A stretch of 64,000 bases of DNA. It comes from Dioscorea cayenensis subsp. rotundata (Eukaryota > Streptophyta > Magnoliopsida > Dioscoreales > Dioscoreaceae). Positions 12,058-22,187 of this stretch are shown piece by piece. The translations under genes were made by a program, and so were the position numbers. Where the stretch lies: contig NC_052487.1 in NCBI RefSeq assembly GCF_009730915.1, positions 2,356,001 to 2,420,000 of the forward strand. The letters are read 5' to 3'. The notes beneath the pieces are model-generated. The model saw only the letters and a list, made by a program, of their open reading frames with translations. It ran no database searches and was not told where the DNA came from. How positions within the stretch are numbered: position 1 is the stretch's first letter; every line of letters begins with the position of its first letter.

Positions 12058-12516
12058 AAATCCTCTCCTGAAGGACTTCGAGTTGACGGGTCAATTCGCG
12101 CTTTGCTGCAGCTTCAATGAGTACTGCTTACCAGAAGAAATGGCCACTTTGTCTTAGCACTAAAGATACAATTCTCAAGAAATATGATGGGAGATTTAGA
12201 GATATATTCCAAGAAGTGTATGGAGCTAAATGAAAAAAAAAAAAAGTTTGAAGCTGCTGGAATATGAATGATTTCTTAGCTCAAGGCTTTGAGTCCCTGG
12301 GGTTTGATGACATCAATATTGGCTTGCCCTGATAAAAAAACTATTGAAGCTTGAAGCTGCCTGCGTTGAATGCGTGGAATCTAGAAAAAATGACTAAAGA
12401 TCTTGGCCTCCTCCTTTATGGATCCAAGGTGACCCGGAGACCAATATTTGAATACCGAGGAGTTCATTGATGATGTTGTTGCAGAATTGAAAGGAAGACT
12501 TCAGCGAAATTCAAAG
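12058..12516 (+). pseudogene. Captured NADP-isocitrate dehydrogenase fragment, intronless
   Basis: Joined pieces match cytosolic NADP-dependent isocitrate dehydrogenase, the enzyme that oxidatively decarboxylates isocitrate to 2-oxoglutarate. The pieces are SIRA, then [19 protein letters not shown] and [19 protein letters not shown] (about 12088-12231), KFEAAGI (near 12246), DFLAQGFESLG (near 12272), CPDKKTIEA (near 12328), and then LEAACVE-VESRKMTKDLGLL-YGSKVTR and NTEEFIDDVVAELKGRLQ, ending near 12503. These segments come from several host exons but sit together without introns, and stretches between them are deleted. Stops and frameshifts abound. This suggests capture through RNA inside the retrotransposon. 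It is not a functional enzyme. Confidence 0.8.
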
Positions 12517-12663
12517 CTATTTTTCGATCGTATGGTGATGATGATTGTAAAGAAAAAAAAAAGAATATTTGGAAGGATGAACCCTTTTATTGATGTTGGT
12601 GATTGGGTAAGAAAAAGGAACATTTTTCATTTGAAAAAAATAGAGAAGGAGTTTATTAGTGAG

Positions 12664-12915
12664 GGGTACTTTTTGCATGAAGAAAAAAATGAAGGGTGAG
12701 TACAAAGAGAGGAAAAAAAATGGAAGGGTGAGTAAAAAGAAAAAAGAGAAGGGAAAAAAATGTAAAAAAAATAGAAGGGTGAGTAAAAAAAAGAGAGGAA
12801 GGAAAATATGAAGGATGAGGGGTAAAAAAGAGAAGAAATGAAGAATGAAAAAAAGAGACAAAAAAAAATGAGAAAAAAAAAATGATGAATGAATGAAGGA
12901 TGAATGTGAGTGGGG
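12664..12915. repeat. Purine-rich imperfect tandem repeat (GAAGGGTGAGTAAAAA)
   Basis: The word GAAGGGTGAGTA with A/G-rich spacers recurs near 12691, 12723 and 12774, followed by GAAGGATGA variants to 12903. Similar GGATGAG words with A-runs follow the captured PWWP piece at 30080-30150. Confidence 0.6.
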
Positions 12916-12961
12916 GTATTTTGGTAATTTTTCTTCGCGGGCTTCTTCTAGAAAAATCCTA

Positions 12962-13800
12962 ATGAAATTTCTCTAATTCCACCTTGACTTTCTTGGGGTA
13001 ACGAGACTTTTCATAAAATTTTCTCTAATTCCACCTTGAGCTTTGGCTTTCTTGGGGTAACGAGAAAATTTTCATATTTTCTCTAATTCCACCATGAGCT
13101 TTGGCTTTCTTGGGGTAACGAGACTTTTCATAAAATTTTCTCTAATTCCACCTTGACTTTCTTGGGAGTAACGAGACTTTTTCATAAAAATTTTTCTCTA
13201 ATTCCACCTTGAGCTTTGGCTTTTCTTGGGGAATCTGAGAAAATTTTTCATATTTTTCTCTAATTCCACCATGAGCTTTGGCTTTCTTGGGGTAACGAGA
13301 CTTTTCATAAAATTTTCTCTAATTCCACCTTGACTTTCTTGGGGTAACGAGACTTTTCATAAAATTTTCTCTAATTCCACCTTGAGCTTTGGCTTTTCTT
13401 GGGAGTAACGAGAAAATTTTTCATATTTTCTCTAATTCCACCATGAGCTTTGGCTTTCTTGGGGTAACGAGACTTTTCATAAAATTTTCTCTAATTCCAC
13501 CTTGACTTTCTTGGGGTAACGAGACTTTTCATAAAATTTTCTCTAATTCCACCTTGAGCTTTGGCTTTCTTGGGGTAACGAGAAAATTTTCATATTTTCT
13601 CTAATTCCACCATGAGCTTTGGCTTTCTTGGGGTAACGAGACTTTTCATAAAATTTTCTCTAATTCCACCTTGACTTTCTTGGGGTAACGAGAAATTTTC
13701 CATGAAATTTCTCTCATCCCACCTTGAAGTCTCGATTTTCTAGGGGGTAACGAGAAATTTTTTTTTCATAATTTTCTCTAATTCCACCTTAAAGTTTTGA
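12962..13800. repeat. Satellite-like array with three-part higher-order repeat
   Basis: Units start CTCTAATTCCACC and end in TTCATA. Three types alternate in fixed order: A with CTTGACTTTC and CGAGACTTTTC (about 52 bases), B with CTTGAGCTTTGGC and CGAGAAAATTTTC (about 58), and C with CATGAGCTTTGGC and CGAGACTTTTC (about 59). The A-B-C order is seen four times from 12970 to about 13665, a higher-order period near 169-175 bases. It then decays into related units to 13800 and more weakly to about 14060. Confidence 0.92.
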
Positions 13801-14757
13801 CACTTTTGGGGTAAAGAGAAATTTTTCATAAAGAAAAATCAAACCATTTCTTCAAGCTCACTTTGAGGTCTTTTGACACTCATTGGAGTAAAAAAGTGAA
13901 ATAAAATAAAAAAATAAAAAAAATTTCCTTGAAGTGATAGAAAAAAAAATGAATGAAAAAAAAATTTACAAAAAAATATCTCTCGTCAACACTCATAAAA
14001 AAAAAGAGAAGAGTTGACAAAGATTTTTTTGAAACTCACTTGGATGTCTTTTGACACCCGTTGGAGTGAAAGGAGATGTAATAAAAAAAATGGAAAATCT
14101 TTTCTTGAAATGAAAGGAAGAGTAAAAAATGAAAATTTCACAGAGAGAAAAATGATGATGAATAAAAAAGAATGAAAATTTTCACAAAAAAAAATAAAAA
14201 AAATAAAAATGTTTCTCGTCAACACTCATTGAAAAAGTTAAGTTGGCAAAGATTTTCCTAAGCTCATTATGAGGTCTCTTTCAAAAAAAAAAAGATGAGT
14301 ATGAGGTCCATTTTAAAATCAAGTCAAAATTATTAAGTTAATGACCTAACCATGTTAAAGGTCACGACTTAAAAAAAAAAAAAAAATCAAATGGTAAAGG
14401 CTCAAAAGCATTGAAGAGCTAAGACCTAAATGCATCAAGTAAACGACAAATGCAACTCTGAAGTTTTAAAGCACCAAGAAGCCAAAGACTTGAGGAGTTT
14501 CACAAGTCCAGGAGCTGGAGATTTTTTACAAGCGCAAAGAGCCAAAGTCTTCAGTGATAAAAGAAGCAAAAGTAATCAAGTAGGCAACTCGTAAATGTAG
14601 AGTGGCCGCAGCTTGGACTAAGCTATGTTTCAAAACACAAACCCATATAAAAAAAAGAAATTGAGGAGAGCTACATCCATAAAGCTAAAAGGATCTTCTG
14701 ACACACTTTCAGTATAGGAGTTAAGAGCGCCAGCTAAAAATAAATTTTGAAGGGGCA
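13801..14757. other. Retrotransposon 3' tail before the LTR
   Basis: Diverged copies of the array motif (TTGACACTCATTGGAGT / TTGACACCCGTTGGAGT) recur to about 14075, then A-rich sequence without a recognised gene. A purine tract (GAAGGGGCA, 14749-14757) directly precedes the proposed LTR and is a candidate polypurine tract. Confidence 0.5.
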
Positions 14758-15108
14758 TGATAGGAATAGCTCCTTCTAAAAAAATCTCTTGTTAAGCTCT
14801 CTTAGAGAATAGCTCTATTCTTTTGTATTCTTGTCTATGATCATGTATTCGCATGCATCTTTGAAATTAAATATAAAAAAAAAATTATTATCATGTTTAT
14901 TCAGTTACTTCTCATTCACACTTGTTTCTTAATCGGAGGTCCCCATGACATTGTCTGGGGTAATTAATATTAGGGGCTTGCCCCTAATAGGAGTTATGAA
15001 CCCGCAATCATCTGAAATATAAAAAAAAAATTAATTTTGATTTGTGATCCATGCTTTTCAACCGGTCATACCCTAATTAAAGGCCGGGTGGAAAGAAAGG
15101 AGCCCACA
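14758..15108 (+). repeat. Probable 3' LTR of the gypsy element (351 bp)
   Basis: It starts TGATAGGAATAG after a polypurine-like tract and ends CCCACA. Immediately right, the sequence CTTATGTTTCATTTACTA is identical to LPR-4 intron sequence at 49313, so the junction at 15108/15109 is real. The start is inferred from the TG and the purine tract. No 5' LTR is available for comparison. Confidence 0.6.
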
Positions 15109-15368
15109 CTTATGTTTCATTTACTATATTATTATCGGTACATTATAATTAATTATATATTTAATTGGGAAGGTGAAAATCCACTTTTGTTAGCTTAACT
15201 CCATCACAAAAATTTGGGTTGACTGGTCGAGTTGAAAGAAATTAAAGTGAAAATTAAAATTTTAAATTATTGATTATAAATGCTTGATTGATTATGAATA
15301 CAATTAAATTTAAAGGTAGGTTATAGTTACTTATACATCGATATTATCAACGATCATGTTTGTGGATT

Positions 15369-15404
15369 TTTTTAATTAATTAATTAATTAATTAATTAAT
15401 TAAT
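15369..15404. repeat. (TTAA)n microsatellite
   Basis: Repeated TTAA/AATT tetranucleotides lie in the LPR intron. The matching tract is at 49577-49610. Confidence 0.9.
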
Positions 15405-15422
15405 GTATTTGAAAAATGCGAG

Positions 15423-15476
15423 ATATTGAACCATGAAGACAATGCCATGATGAGGCCACTGAAACTCCAACCATAG
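15423..15476 (+). pseudogene. Orphan last exon of an LPR multicopper oxidase
   Basis: An AG acceptor is followed by 54 bases encoding [17 protein letters not shown] and a stop, identical to the last exon of LPR-4 (49627-49680). It carries the HEDN-Met part of the type 1 copper site. The preceding intron is cut at 15109 by the retrotransposon LTR. No exon 1 or 2 is found to the left in this window, though the N gap could hide them. Confidence 0.9.
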
Positions 15477-15776
15477 AGATCATCATCATCGAGCATCTAT
15501 TGTACTCGTGATTGATATTTTGGGTTAATGATGTGTGTGAGTGTGTTCAAAGTGAAAACATATTTAAGCATTTTAAGCCACAATGGTTCCGTTGTTTGAC
15601 ATCCTTTACATATATCTAGAAAAAAAATAATAATGTTTTATATATCTATATTCGTGGTTTTTTTTTAATTTGATGTGATTTATTTATTTTTTTATATTTT
15701 TTACTGTATACAATTATACAAATGTTTATTATTATAGGTGTTAGCGCATGTTTTCTAGATGTATTCTTCCCTGATG

Positions 15777-16004
15777 CTAAGACGGAAAAACTCCATCCAT
15801 TTTATGGGCAGTAGGCTGTGAAGGAGATGACAACCTTGAAAAAACTTGTACTTTAGCCACTCTATTAGAGTACACACACCCCAAATTAGCCCTAAACCCA
15901 ACCAACCAACCTCCAAAAGATGGACTTATTAGGCCACCCACACCAACACTTCCTAGATAACCCTTTGTAGCGCCATTAGTGTTAAGCTTGACGAACCCCT
16001 CCAT
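15777..16004 (-). pseudogene. LINE RNase H domain remnant (copy A)
   Basis: The minus strand encodes GFVKLNTNGATKGYLGS, then GVGGLI and LVGFRANLGC. This resembles the RNase H domain found at the end of plant non-LTR retrotransposon polyproteins, where GxxKLNxDGA-KGNPG-AG-GG is usual. The catalytic Asp of the first motif is Asn here (NTNGA). It ends in a stop at 15777, and no upstream RT is recognised. The copy in block B (49973-50200) encodes the same peptide. Confidence 0.7.
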
Positions 16005-16072
16005 TTATGGCCACCATTGAGTAATGAATAATTCCTTCTTAGATCCTGTATTTTCAAGAAAGGCCTTTGCAA

Positions 16073-16558
16073 CCAATGACCAAGTGGTTTATTAGTAACC
16101 TGATCCCTATTAAAATCCTTTACAAGTGGCCAATAACCAAATGGTCTATTGGTATGATCACCGATAGAGCTTTTCACCAAATAGTGAGAGTTCGATTCTC
16201 GGCTGAGGGCATATATATGGGAGATGTGAGCGGTGGTTGTGTGCGAGTGGTCTTAACGCCCATGCGTGCGCTGGCCCTGTCCCCACTTGCTCCACCGAGA
16301 CTTGTGCACGTCTCTGAAGGTTTAGCAGGATCTTTGGGTTGTCTGTTTCTTTTGTCAAAAAAAAAAAAAATCCTTTACAAGTGATGAGAGTTCCAATCAT
16401 GGATAGAGCACATTTTTAAGAGTATGAGTAGTAGTTGTATTGTGAGAGGTCCCAGCGCCCATGTGTGTGCCGGCCCCGCTCCCACCTGCTTCGTCTAGAT
16501 TTGTGCATGTTTCTATCTTTTTTAACGGCCTAGCCGCTCATCTCGCAAAAAAAACTAA
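16073..16558 (+). mobile_element. Older tRNA-type SINE, interrupted by a younger SINE (copy A)
   Basis: Flanked by CTTTGCAA target duplications (16065-16072 and 16559-16566). The left part has an A-box-like CCAAGTGGTTTATTAG. The right part, after the nested insertion, contains AGAGTTCCAATCATGG (degenerate B box), GCGCCCATGTGTGTGCC and a short A tail. The younger SINE sits at 16129-16366. Confidence 0.75.
16129..16366 (+). mobile_element. Younger SINE nested in the older one (copy A)
   Basis: The A-box-like region reads AAATGGTCTATTGGTATGAT and the B-box-like region GAGAGTTCGATTCTCGG, so it is probably tRNA-derived. It ends in a poly(A) tail. The target duplication AAAATCCTTTACAAGTG is at 16112-16128 and 16367-16383, a perfect 17-base match. 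Confidence 0.88.
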
Positions 16559-16566
16559 CTTTGCAA

Positions 16567-17269
16567 TTATCAAGCCACTTGCCCATAATTATTCATTTGT
16601 TGCACATCAACACAAGCATCAACTTATTCAAGAACTACATTGCACCTGTTTGTCTAAAGCCTTCAAGTAATCAACATAAATTAAGACACCCACTGGTCAC
16701 CTCCCAATTTTGAAACAAATCTCTTACCTTATATGTTTCACAACCAACTAGTGTGATAGGAGCAGTTCAAAAAACTCTAACCATTTGTTAGAACTAATCA
16801 AACTCTCTCGAAGTCCATTTTGTGAAAGAATAGTCCTTTAAAATCATTGAGCATGTAATATGTAATATGCACTCTACGGAACCACTACAAAGCAGTAACA
16901 AATGATTGTGGTATGTCCATGTAGAGTCCACATAATTGTCCCTTAACTGCTAATTTATTAGCAGTTAGCTTATAACACAGAGCATTAGTTGGCAAATGAT
17001 TGTGGAATACTAGCCAAAGCAAGTGCAGCCCCCGTTAATTGAATTTTACTTTATAAACTAACTTTGAAGTAAAGTGTTCGTGTGATCTAGATTGTACCAA
17101 TAAATATTATCGTATCGCTAGATTTTTCTTTTCATGCATTCATTAAAAAAAAAAAAAAAATAGAGTAACATTTTTATTTTTATTTTTTTGAAAAAATAGA
17201 TAAATCATTACTTTATTGAAAAAAAAAAGGAACACACCAAGAATACAACCAATAAAGAAAACAAAACAA
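16567..17269. other. Unrecognised transposon-like sequence
   Basis: No gene is recognised. It is nearly identical to 50758-51459 in block B. A-rich ends near 17150-17260 suggest retroelement debris. Confidence 0.4.
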
Positions 17270-17274
17270 AGATT

Positions 17275-20200
17275 TGTTGTACCCGGTCCAAATTTGGACC
17301 TACGATCTTCTCTTATTTTTGTGAATACATTAGGGTAAAATAGTCATTTTGTATTAGTAGATTTTTACTGGATTGCATAGTAGGATATGTGCGAAAATCC
17401 TGCCAAAATCCGGGGGCAATTCCGTCATTTGGATCCATTCTCTATTATTTTCTATTAGGAGGGCAATTAGGTCATTTTTTATTAAAAAAAAAAAAAAGAA
17501 AAAAGAAAATGAATGAGTGAAACAAACCACCTGGAACCTTCTTCTTCATTTTCCTTTTCCTTGCTTCTTTGTTCGGCCGATCCTTAACCCTAGAAGAAAA
17601 AAATTTTTCCGCGAGAATTTCCCAGCAAACTTAAATACCAAACTTATTCCTCTCTCAATCCCGAATCCGGTAAGCCTAAGATTCAATGTTTTTGTTTTGT
17701 ATTTCTTCCGTATTTCCTTGTTTTTAGAATTGTATAAAAACTTTGATTTCTTCATGGATATGATGATTCATAGGCTTAAATTGAAGCCAATGATTTATAA
17801 TGCATGTATGAGAATGTTGTAGAAGAAAAATTTTTTTGATTTAGAGTTGTAAATTGGGAGAAAACCATAGCATAAGGTTCGGGGTTTCATCGTAGCAATT
17901 CGAAAGTTACTCTGATAGACCGAAAAATTTTTGAGTCTTTTCTCGGTATTTCTTTTGGTTCACATTGAAGCTCTTCATACCCTCGAACTCATTGGAACTA
18001 GTTTTTACTCTATTCCGAGATCGTTTGGATCCAAAAATGACGATGTTTTTGCCCTAAAAACCCTAATGTTTTTGTATTAGACATGTATAATTGTATTTTT
18101 TTATACATTTTTCTTGTGATTATCATTATTATGTTTATTAGAATTTGGATTCCCCTGCTTGTATCTAGGTGGCGAAGCATCCTCCAAGGGAAGGAAACCG
18201 CTAATCGGTGTCTGGCGTCTCCACGCGAGGCAACATGTTCCGTGAGTGGGTTATGTTGAGTGCACAATTCTAATTGAGTATCGAAAAATATTTTTATTTG
18301 TTTTTTTCCGAAATGATTTCCATGGCTTTATCATGTTTTTCAAATCACCGGCTATAGGAGAAAAGAAAGTGTAGATGACCACTAGAGACTATGGTTTATT
18401 TAAAATGACTTGTGGTTTACTCTCTGAAAAATCATGAGAAAGCTTGTTAATGTTGTACTATGCGTTAGTTGAGATTGAACTTGAGGATATACATGCTTGG
18501 TGGATGAATGGAAATTGCTCGATTATTACAACAAGTTCATGGAGCTTATGGGTTATAAGTAAAATTGATTATGTATGTTCAATGGATTATTTAATCTTCC
18601 TAATGATGCATAATTTCGAAGTTTTTGAGGCATGATGTGATAAACATGGTACATGGAACCTGATGAAGTCTTGAATGCTAAGGTATATGACTACACTAGT
18701 ATATTGGAATTGGAATAACTTGTGGAACCTTATATATGATTTTTGGCTAGTCGATGAGATTTATGCTAATATATTCTTTGTAATATCCCGAGAACCATGG
18801 GTGACATAATTACACTTATGTTGTAGGATTCTCACAAATTGATGAGGTTTGTTCTTGTGAGCATAGTGTAGGGTGCTTAATTGTAGTTTGATCATATCGG
18901 GATATACATATGTATATATATACATATATATATCGGGTGGATGCCAATGATTATGATTATTATTCTAAATGGAATTTATTTAGAAGGTTGATGATGAATA
19001 GCTTGAGCTATATATGTGACAAGTGTTGAATTGCAAAAGACCCGAATATTCCCGTGAATTTTTTTAATAATAGTTTGATTTAATACATCCTTAGAGGAGA
19101 TAGTCAACTTGTGAGTATTTTTGACAATGAAATTATTATAGATGAAGTAAATATTAATGTTGAGGTAGTGGCACTATGATAAGGATCTAAGACATTGTTG
19201 AGTATAAGAGAGGCTCGAATAGTAAAAGGCTTGTGAAAGTAAATACCTAATGATGTGTAAAGTAGGATTTAATCAATGTATATTGGTAGGTGTAAATATA
19301 TGTGATGAGATGAACATATTTTTCATGACTTGTAAAAGTATTTAGAGGTTGTGATAGACTAGACCTTGGGGATTAATCTTGTATTTGGAGGAAAACTTAG
19401 TGAGTCGAAGAAAGAAAAAAAGCTAGAATGATCCTAAGTAACTTGAGGTTTAACTAGAACAAAAGTTATGCTTGTTTTGATGCCTTTTATTGTATTTCAA
19501 AACTTAATGTTTCTTTTCTACACTGTTGGCATCAACTTTTAGAAATGGTTTGTAAAACCTTTCACTTGTATAAGCATGCTTTTGATATTTATGGTTATGA
19601 AAACAAAAGGGTTTTTATTTCTGAATGGCATGTTCTTCTAGATTGTGGATATTATAATGCATTTAATATTGGCTGGTTTTATTGTCTAAAGCAATGCTTC
19701 AAAGTTTCGCATATTATTGTGTTATTCTTGGCATTTGGACAGAAATGTTTTTGAATGTATTGGCATCGGGATTGGAATATTTTTTTGAAAGTTTACATGC
19801 ATGGTTATGCTTTGGCTTTGAACTTGTGGAAATAATGTTTATTCCCGATATGTGAATGCTTGTCCTGGATAAGGACCCTGTGACATGAGTGATTCAGATT
19901 GTATTATTGCTACAGCTATATGTTGGTTTGGATGGTGACGGCGGGCTAAGGCCCGACTACTGCAGTAGTGGGTCCCAACGGGCCAGCCTTTAGAGGTGGC
20001 GTTGTGGACCTGGGTGTTGATTTGTCCAGATCAGGTGGGAGCGTAGAGCCCTGATTGGATGATACATCGGGATCCCGGAGTCACCACACGGGACCGGTGG
20101 GCCAACGTTAAGGGTGCGAAGACCTTGACGGCTCTCAACTTAGTCGCGACGGCGGCTAAAGTTAGAGAGAGTGTTTTTAGGCCATTGTTTATTTGATCGA

Positions 20201-20969
20201 GATGAAATTTCAATATTTGAAGAAAAAAAAAATTCTATTTTCTTGCAATTGGTATATTCGAAGTGTGATCTTTCACATAGCATGTTTGATATCTTAATGC
20301 TTTTCGAACATGTATCATGCAGAATTGAGGATTTGTGATTATCGAGGATTTTATTTATTTAAGTTGGTTTTTCTACTCATTTTGGGAACTTATATCCAAG
20401 CATTTGTTTTATACATGTTGATGTTTTGTCTATACTCGTGAGAATTTATGTTTTGGTTTATAAATACCGAGGTTTCTTATTCTGTATTTTCATTATGTTG
20501 CAAATGTGAACGTTCCAGTTCATTTATGTTATTGTAGAATGTGTTTATTGGAATTTCATCGATTTGTTTTGATATTCTGTTAGATTTGTGCTAACCCATT
20601 CACTGAGTGACTATGGTTACTCACCCCCTTATCCCTTTCAGGTTTTAGTGGTTTGGGTCGTCATAGCGAGGCGAAGTGTTAGCAGTTTGCATTCCAAGTC
20701 AGGTTGTTTATTTACTGTTAATCAGATTGCATTGTATGATTGCAGTGGATCCACTGGTGTTCTTAACTCTGTAACTGTGATTTGTATATCTTTCACTTTA
20801 CGGTTGACTCTTCGAGTGAAAGTTTTGCTTTTGGTACCTTTATTATTGTGGTGTTGTTTAGCAGGAGTTTGTGAGCCTTGCGATGACTCGAGGGTTGAGT
20901 GGTGTGTGTCCCTCCTCGGGATCGTCGCGGCGGTTGTCACGTGGCGGGCCCGCGGGTCGGGACGTGACA
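17275..20969 (+). mobile_element. Solo LTR of a Ty3/gypsy element (3.7 kb)
   Basis: Begins TGTTGTACCC and ends GGGACGTGACA, flanked by the 5-base target duplication AGATT (17270-17274 and 20970-20974). The matching site in block B (51460-51464) has a single AGATT and no insert. The internal patch near 19930-20130 (GGGCTAAGGCCCGAC, TGCGAAGACCTTGACGG) and the ACTCACCCCCTTATCCCTTTCAGG block near 20619-20642 resemble long LTRs of plant Tekay/Del elements. No pol domain or second LTR is found inside, so a solo LTR left by recombination is the simplest reading. Confidence 0.88.
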
Positions 20970-20974
20970 AGATT

Positions 20975-22179
20975 CCTCTATTTTTATTAAATAAAAAGTT
21001 ATAATTAAATAAAAAATTATAATAAAGTAACATTTTTATTAAGTAAAAAGTTATAATTAATAAATCATATTATTGTATTTTTTTCATTTATAAAAAAAAA
21101 CGTTAATTAAATACTATTCAAACAAAAATTCCTTTTCCTTTACTTCTCTTTCCCCCTTTCTTTTTTTCTTTTTTACTTTTTTTCAAATTTTTAAACCAGA
21201 TAGTATGTAATTAAGTTTTCATTATACAAAATTAGCAAAAGCGATATTATACAAAAAAAATCCTGAAAAAGAGTTCATACATAATACCATGTGAAATCTA
21301 GAACAACCAGCACCTCTAGAAATGACAGCATTCTAGAGGAGCCATATATATATATATATATATATATAGGAAGTGAATTCGGGCAAATTAATAATGGATT
21401 AGGATTCAATGAAAAATGCTATGATTATCAAATCCTTTTACAATTAGTCTTTTTTTAGATTTTAATTAACCACCAAAACTTATATAATTAGTGATTATAA
21501 TCTCAATATCAAATCTTGCACGTTGTTGTTAGTTGTTAGGAAAGTACTTCCAGCTTTGATTTAAAATTAATTGATTTTATATTGAGAATAACTTATATTG
21601 CTATTATTAGTCTTGATTTATGGATTAATTGTGTGTTTTGTTATGAAAGAATTGATTAGGCTTCTAGTTTTTTTTTTAGCTAATTAGGAATGATCTAAAT
21701 TAATTACCTTAACATGAACAAGTGATAAATTTATACGTATATCATCAATATTTGTTACCAAGAATTATTTGTAATTAATTAATGCTTCAATTATCTTTAA
21801 TAAATGCTTGTGTGCAACTGTGTTGAGTGCAATCCACTTTTTCAAAAAACTGTGTTGAGTGCACGTACAGGTGTAATTTAAGGTTTGCAGGTCTGCTGAG
21901 TGCATGCGTATGAGTGGACAACATATAAGAAAAAAAATTTAGAGCTTGGATTAACACCATCCAAAAGACTCAAACTAAAATCAGCAGTAGAATGTCCTTA
22001 TCTATTTATTTGTTTAATAAGAATTGAAGTAAAAGGGAAGAGTAGAGAGAAATAATAAAGAAAAAATTATAATAATAAATTCATTGAAAATGGATGAAAA
22101 GCGAAAGTTTCTACTTGGGAGAAGAAAAGATATATATAATCTTCTTTTAAGTAGTTTCAGTAGAAATGATGACAAATCA
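20975..22179. other. AT-rich intergenic sequence, duplicated in block B
   Basis: No gene is recognised. It matches 51465-52782. It contains a TA microsatellite near 21343-21368 and repeated TAAAAAGTTATAATTAA words near 20992-21062. Confidence 0.5.
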
Positions 22180-22187
22180 GTTAGGTC

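Larger units (their letters stand above)
2272..15108 (+). mobile_element. Ty3/gypsy LTR retrotransposon, Tat-like, 5' truncated by the gap
   Basis: The order is reverse transcriptase, RNase H, integrase (2272-5423), then a 9.3 kb 3' region and a 3' LTR. The RT signature LRDLNKACPKDDF and a pol ending in RFLKKYYP are typical of the plant Tat group. The 3' region contains an antisense gene (6784-10019 plus leader), a captured isocitrate dehydrogenase piece (about 12058-12516) and a tandem array (12962-13800). A purine tract (GAAGGGGCA) precedes the proposed LTR. The right end joins CTTAT, which in the duplicate locus at 49313 is ordinary LPR intron sequence, so the right boundary at 15108 is supported by comparison. 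The 5' LTR is not in the window, so length and TSD cannot be confirmed. Confidence 0.8.

Noticed and set aside
11603..12157. A 184-aa plus-strand ORF as an independent gene
   Set aside because: Its end overlaps the captured isocitrate dehydrogenase in the wrong frame and its start is low-complexity leader. It is better read as retroelement sequence with cargo.
12517..12861. Phe/Leu-rich minus-strand ORF that looks like membrane segments, and similar ones at 10984-11367 and 28454-28831
   Set aside because: They are the complement of A/G-rich simple sequence. The hydrophobicity is an artefact of poly-purine on the other strand.
12962..13800. CRISPR-like array
   Set aside because: Units are contiguous tandem repeats without unique spacers, in a plant retrotransposon.
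17517..17822. Possible gene ORFs within 17275-20969
   Set aside because: They lie inside a solo LTR defined by target duplications and show no family similarity.
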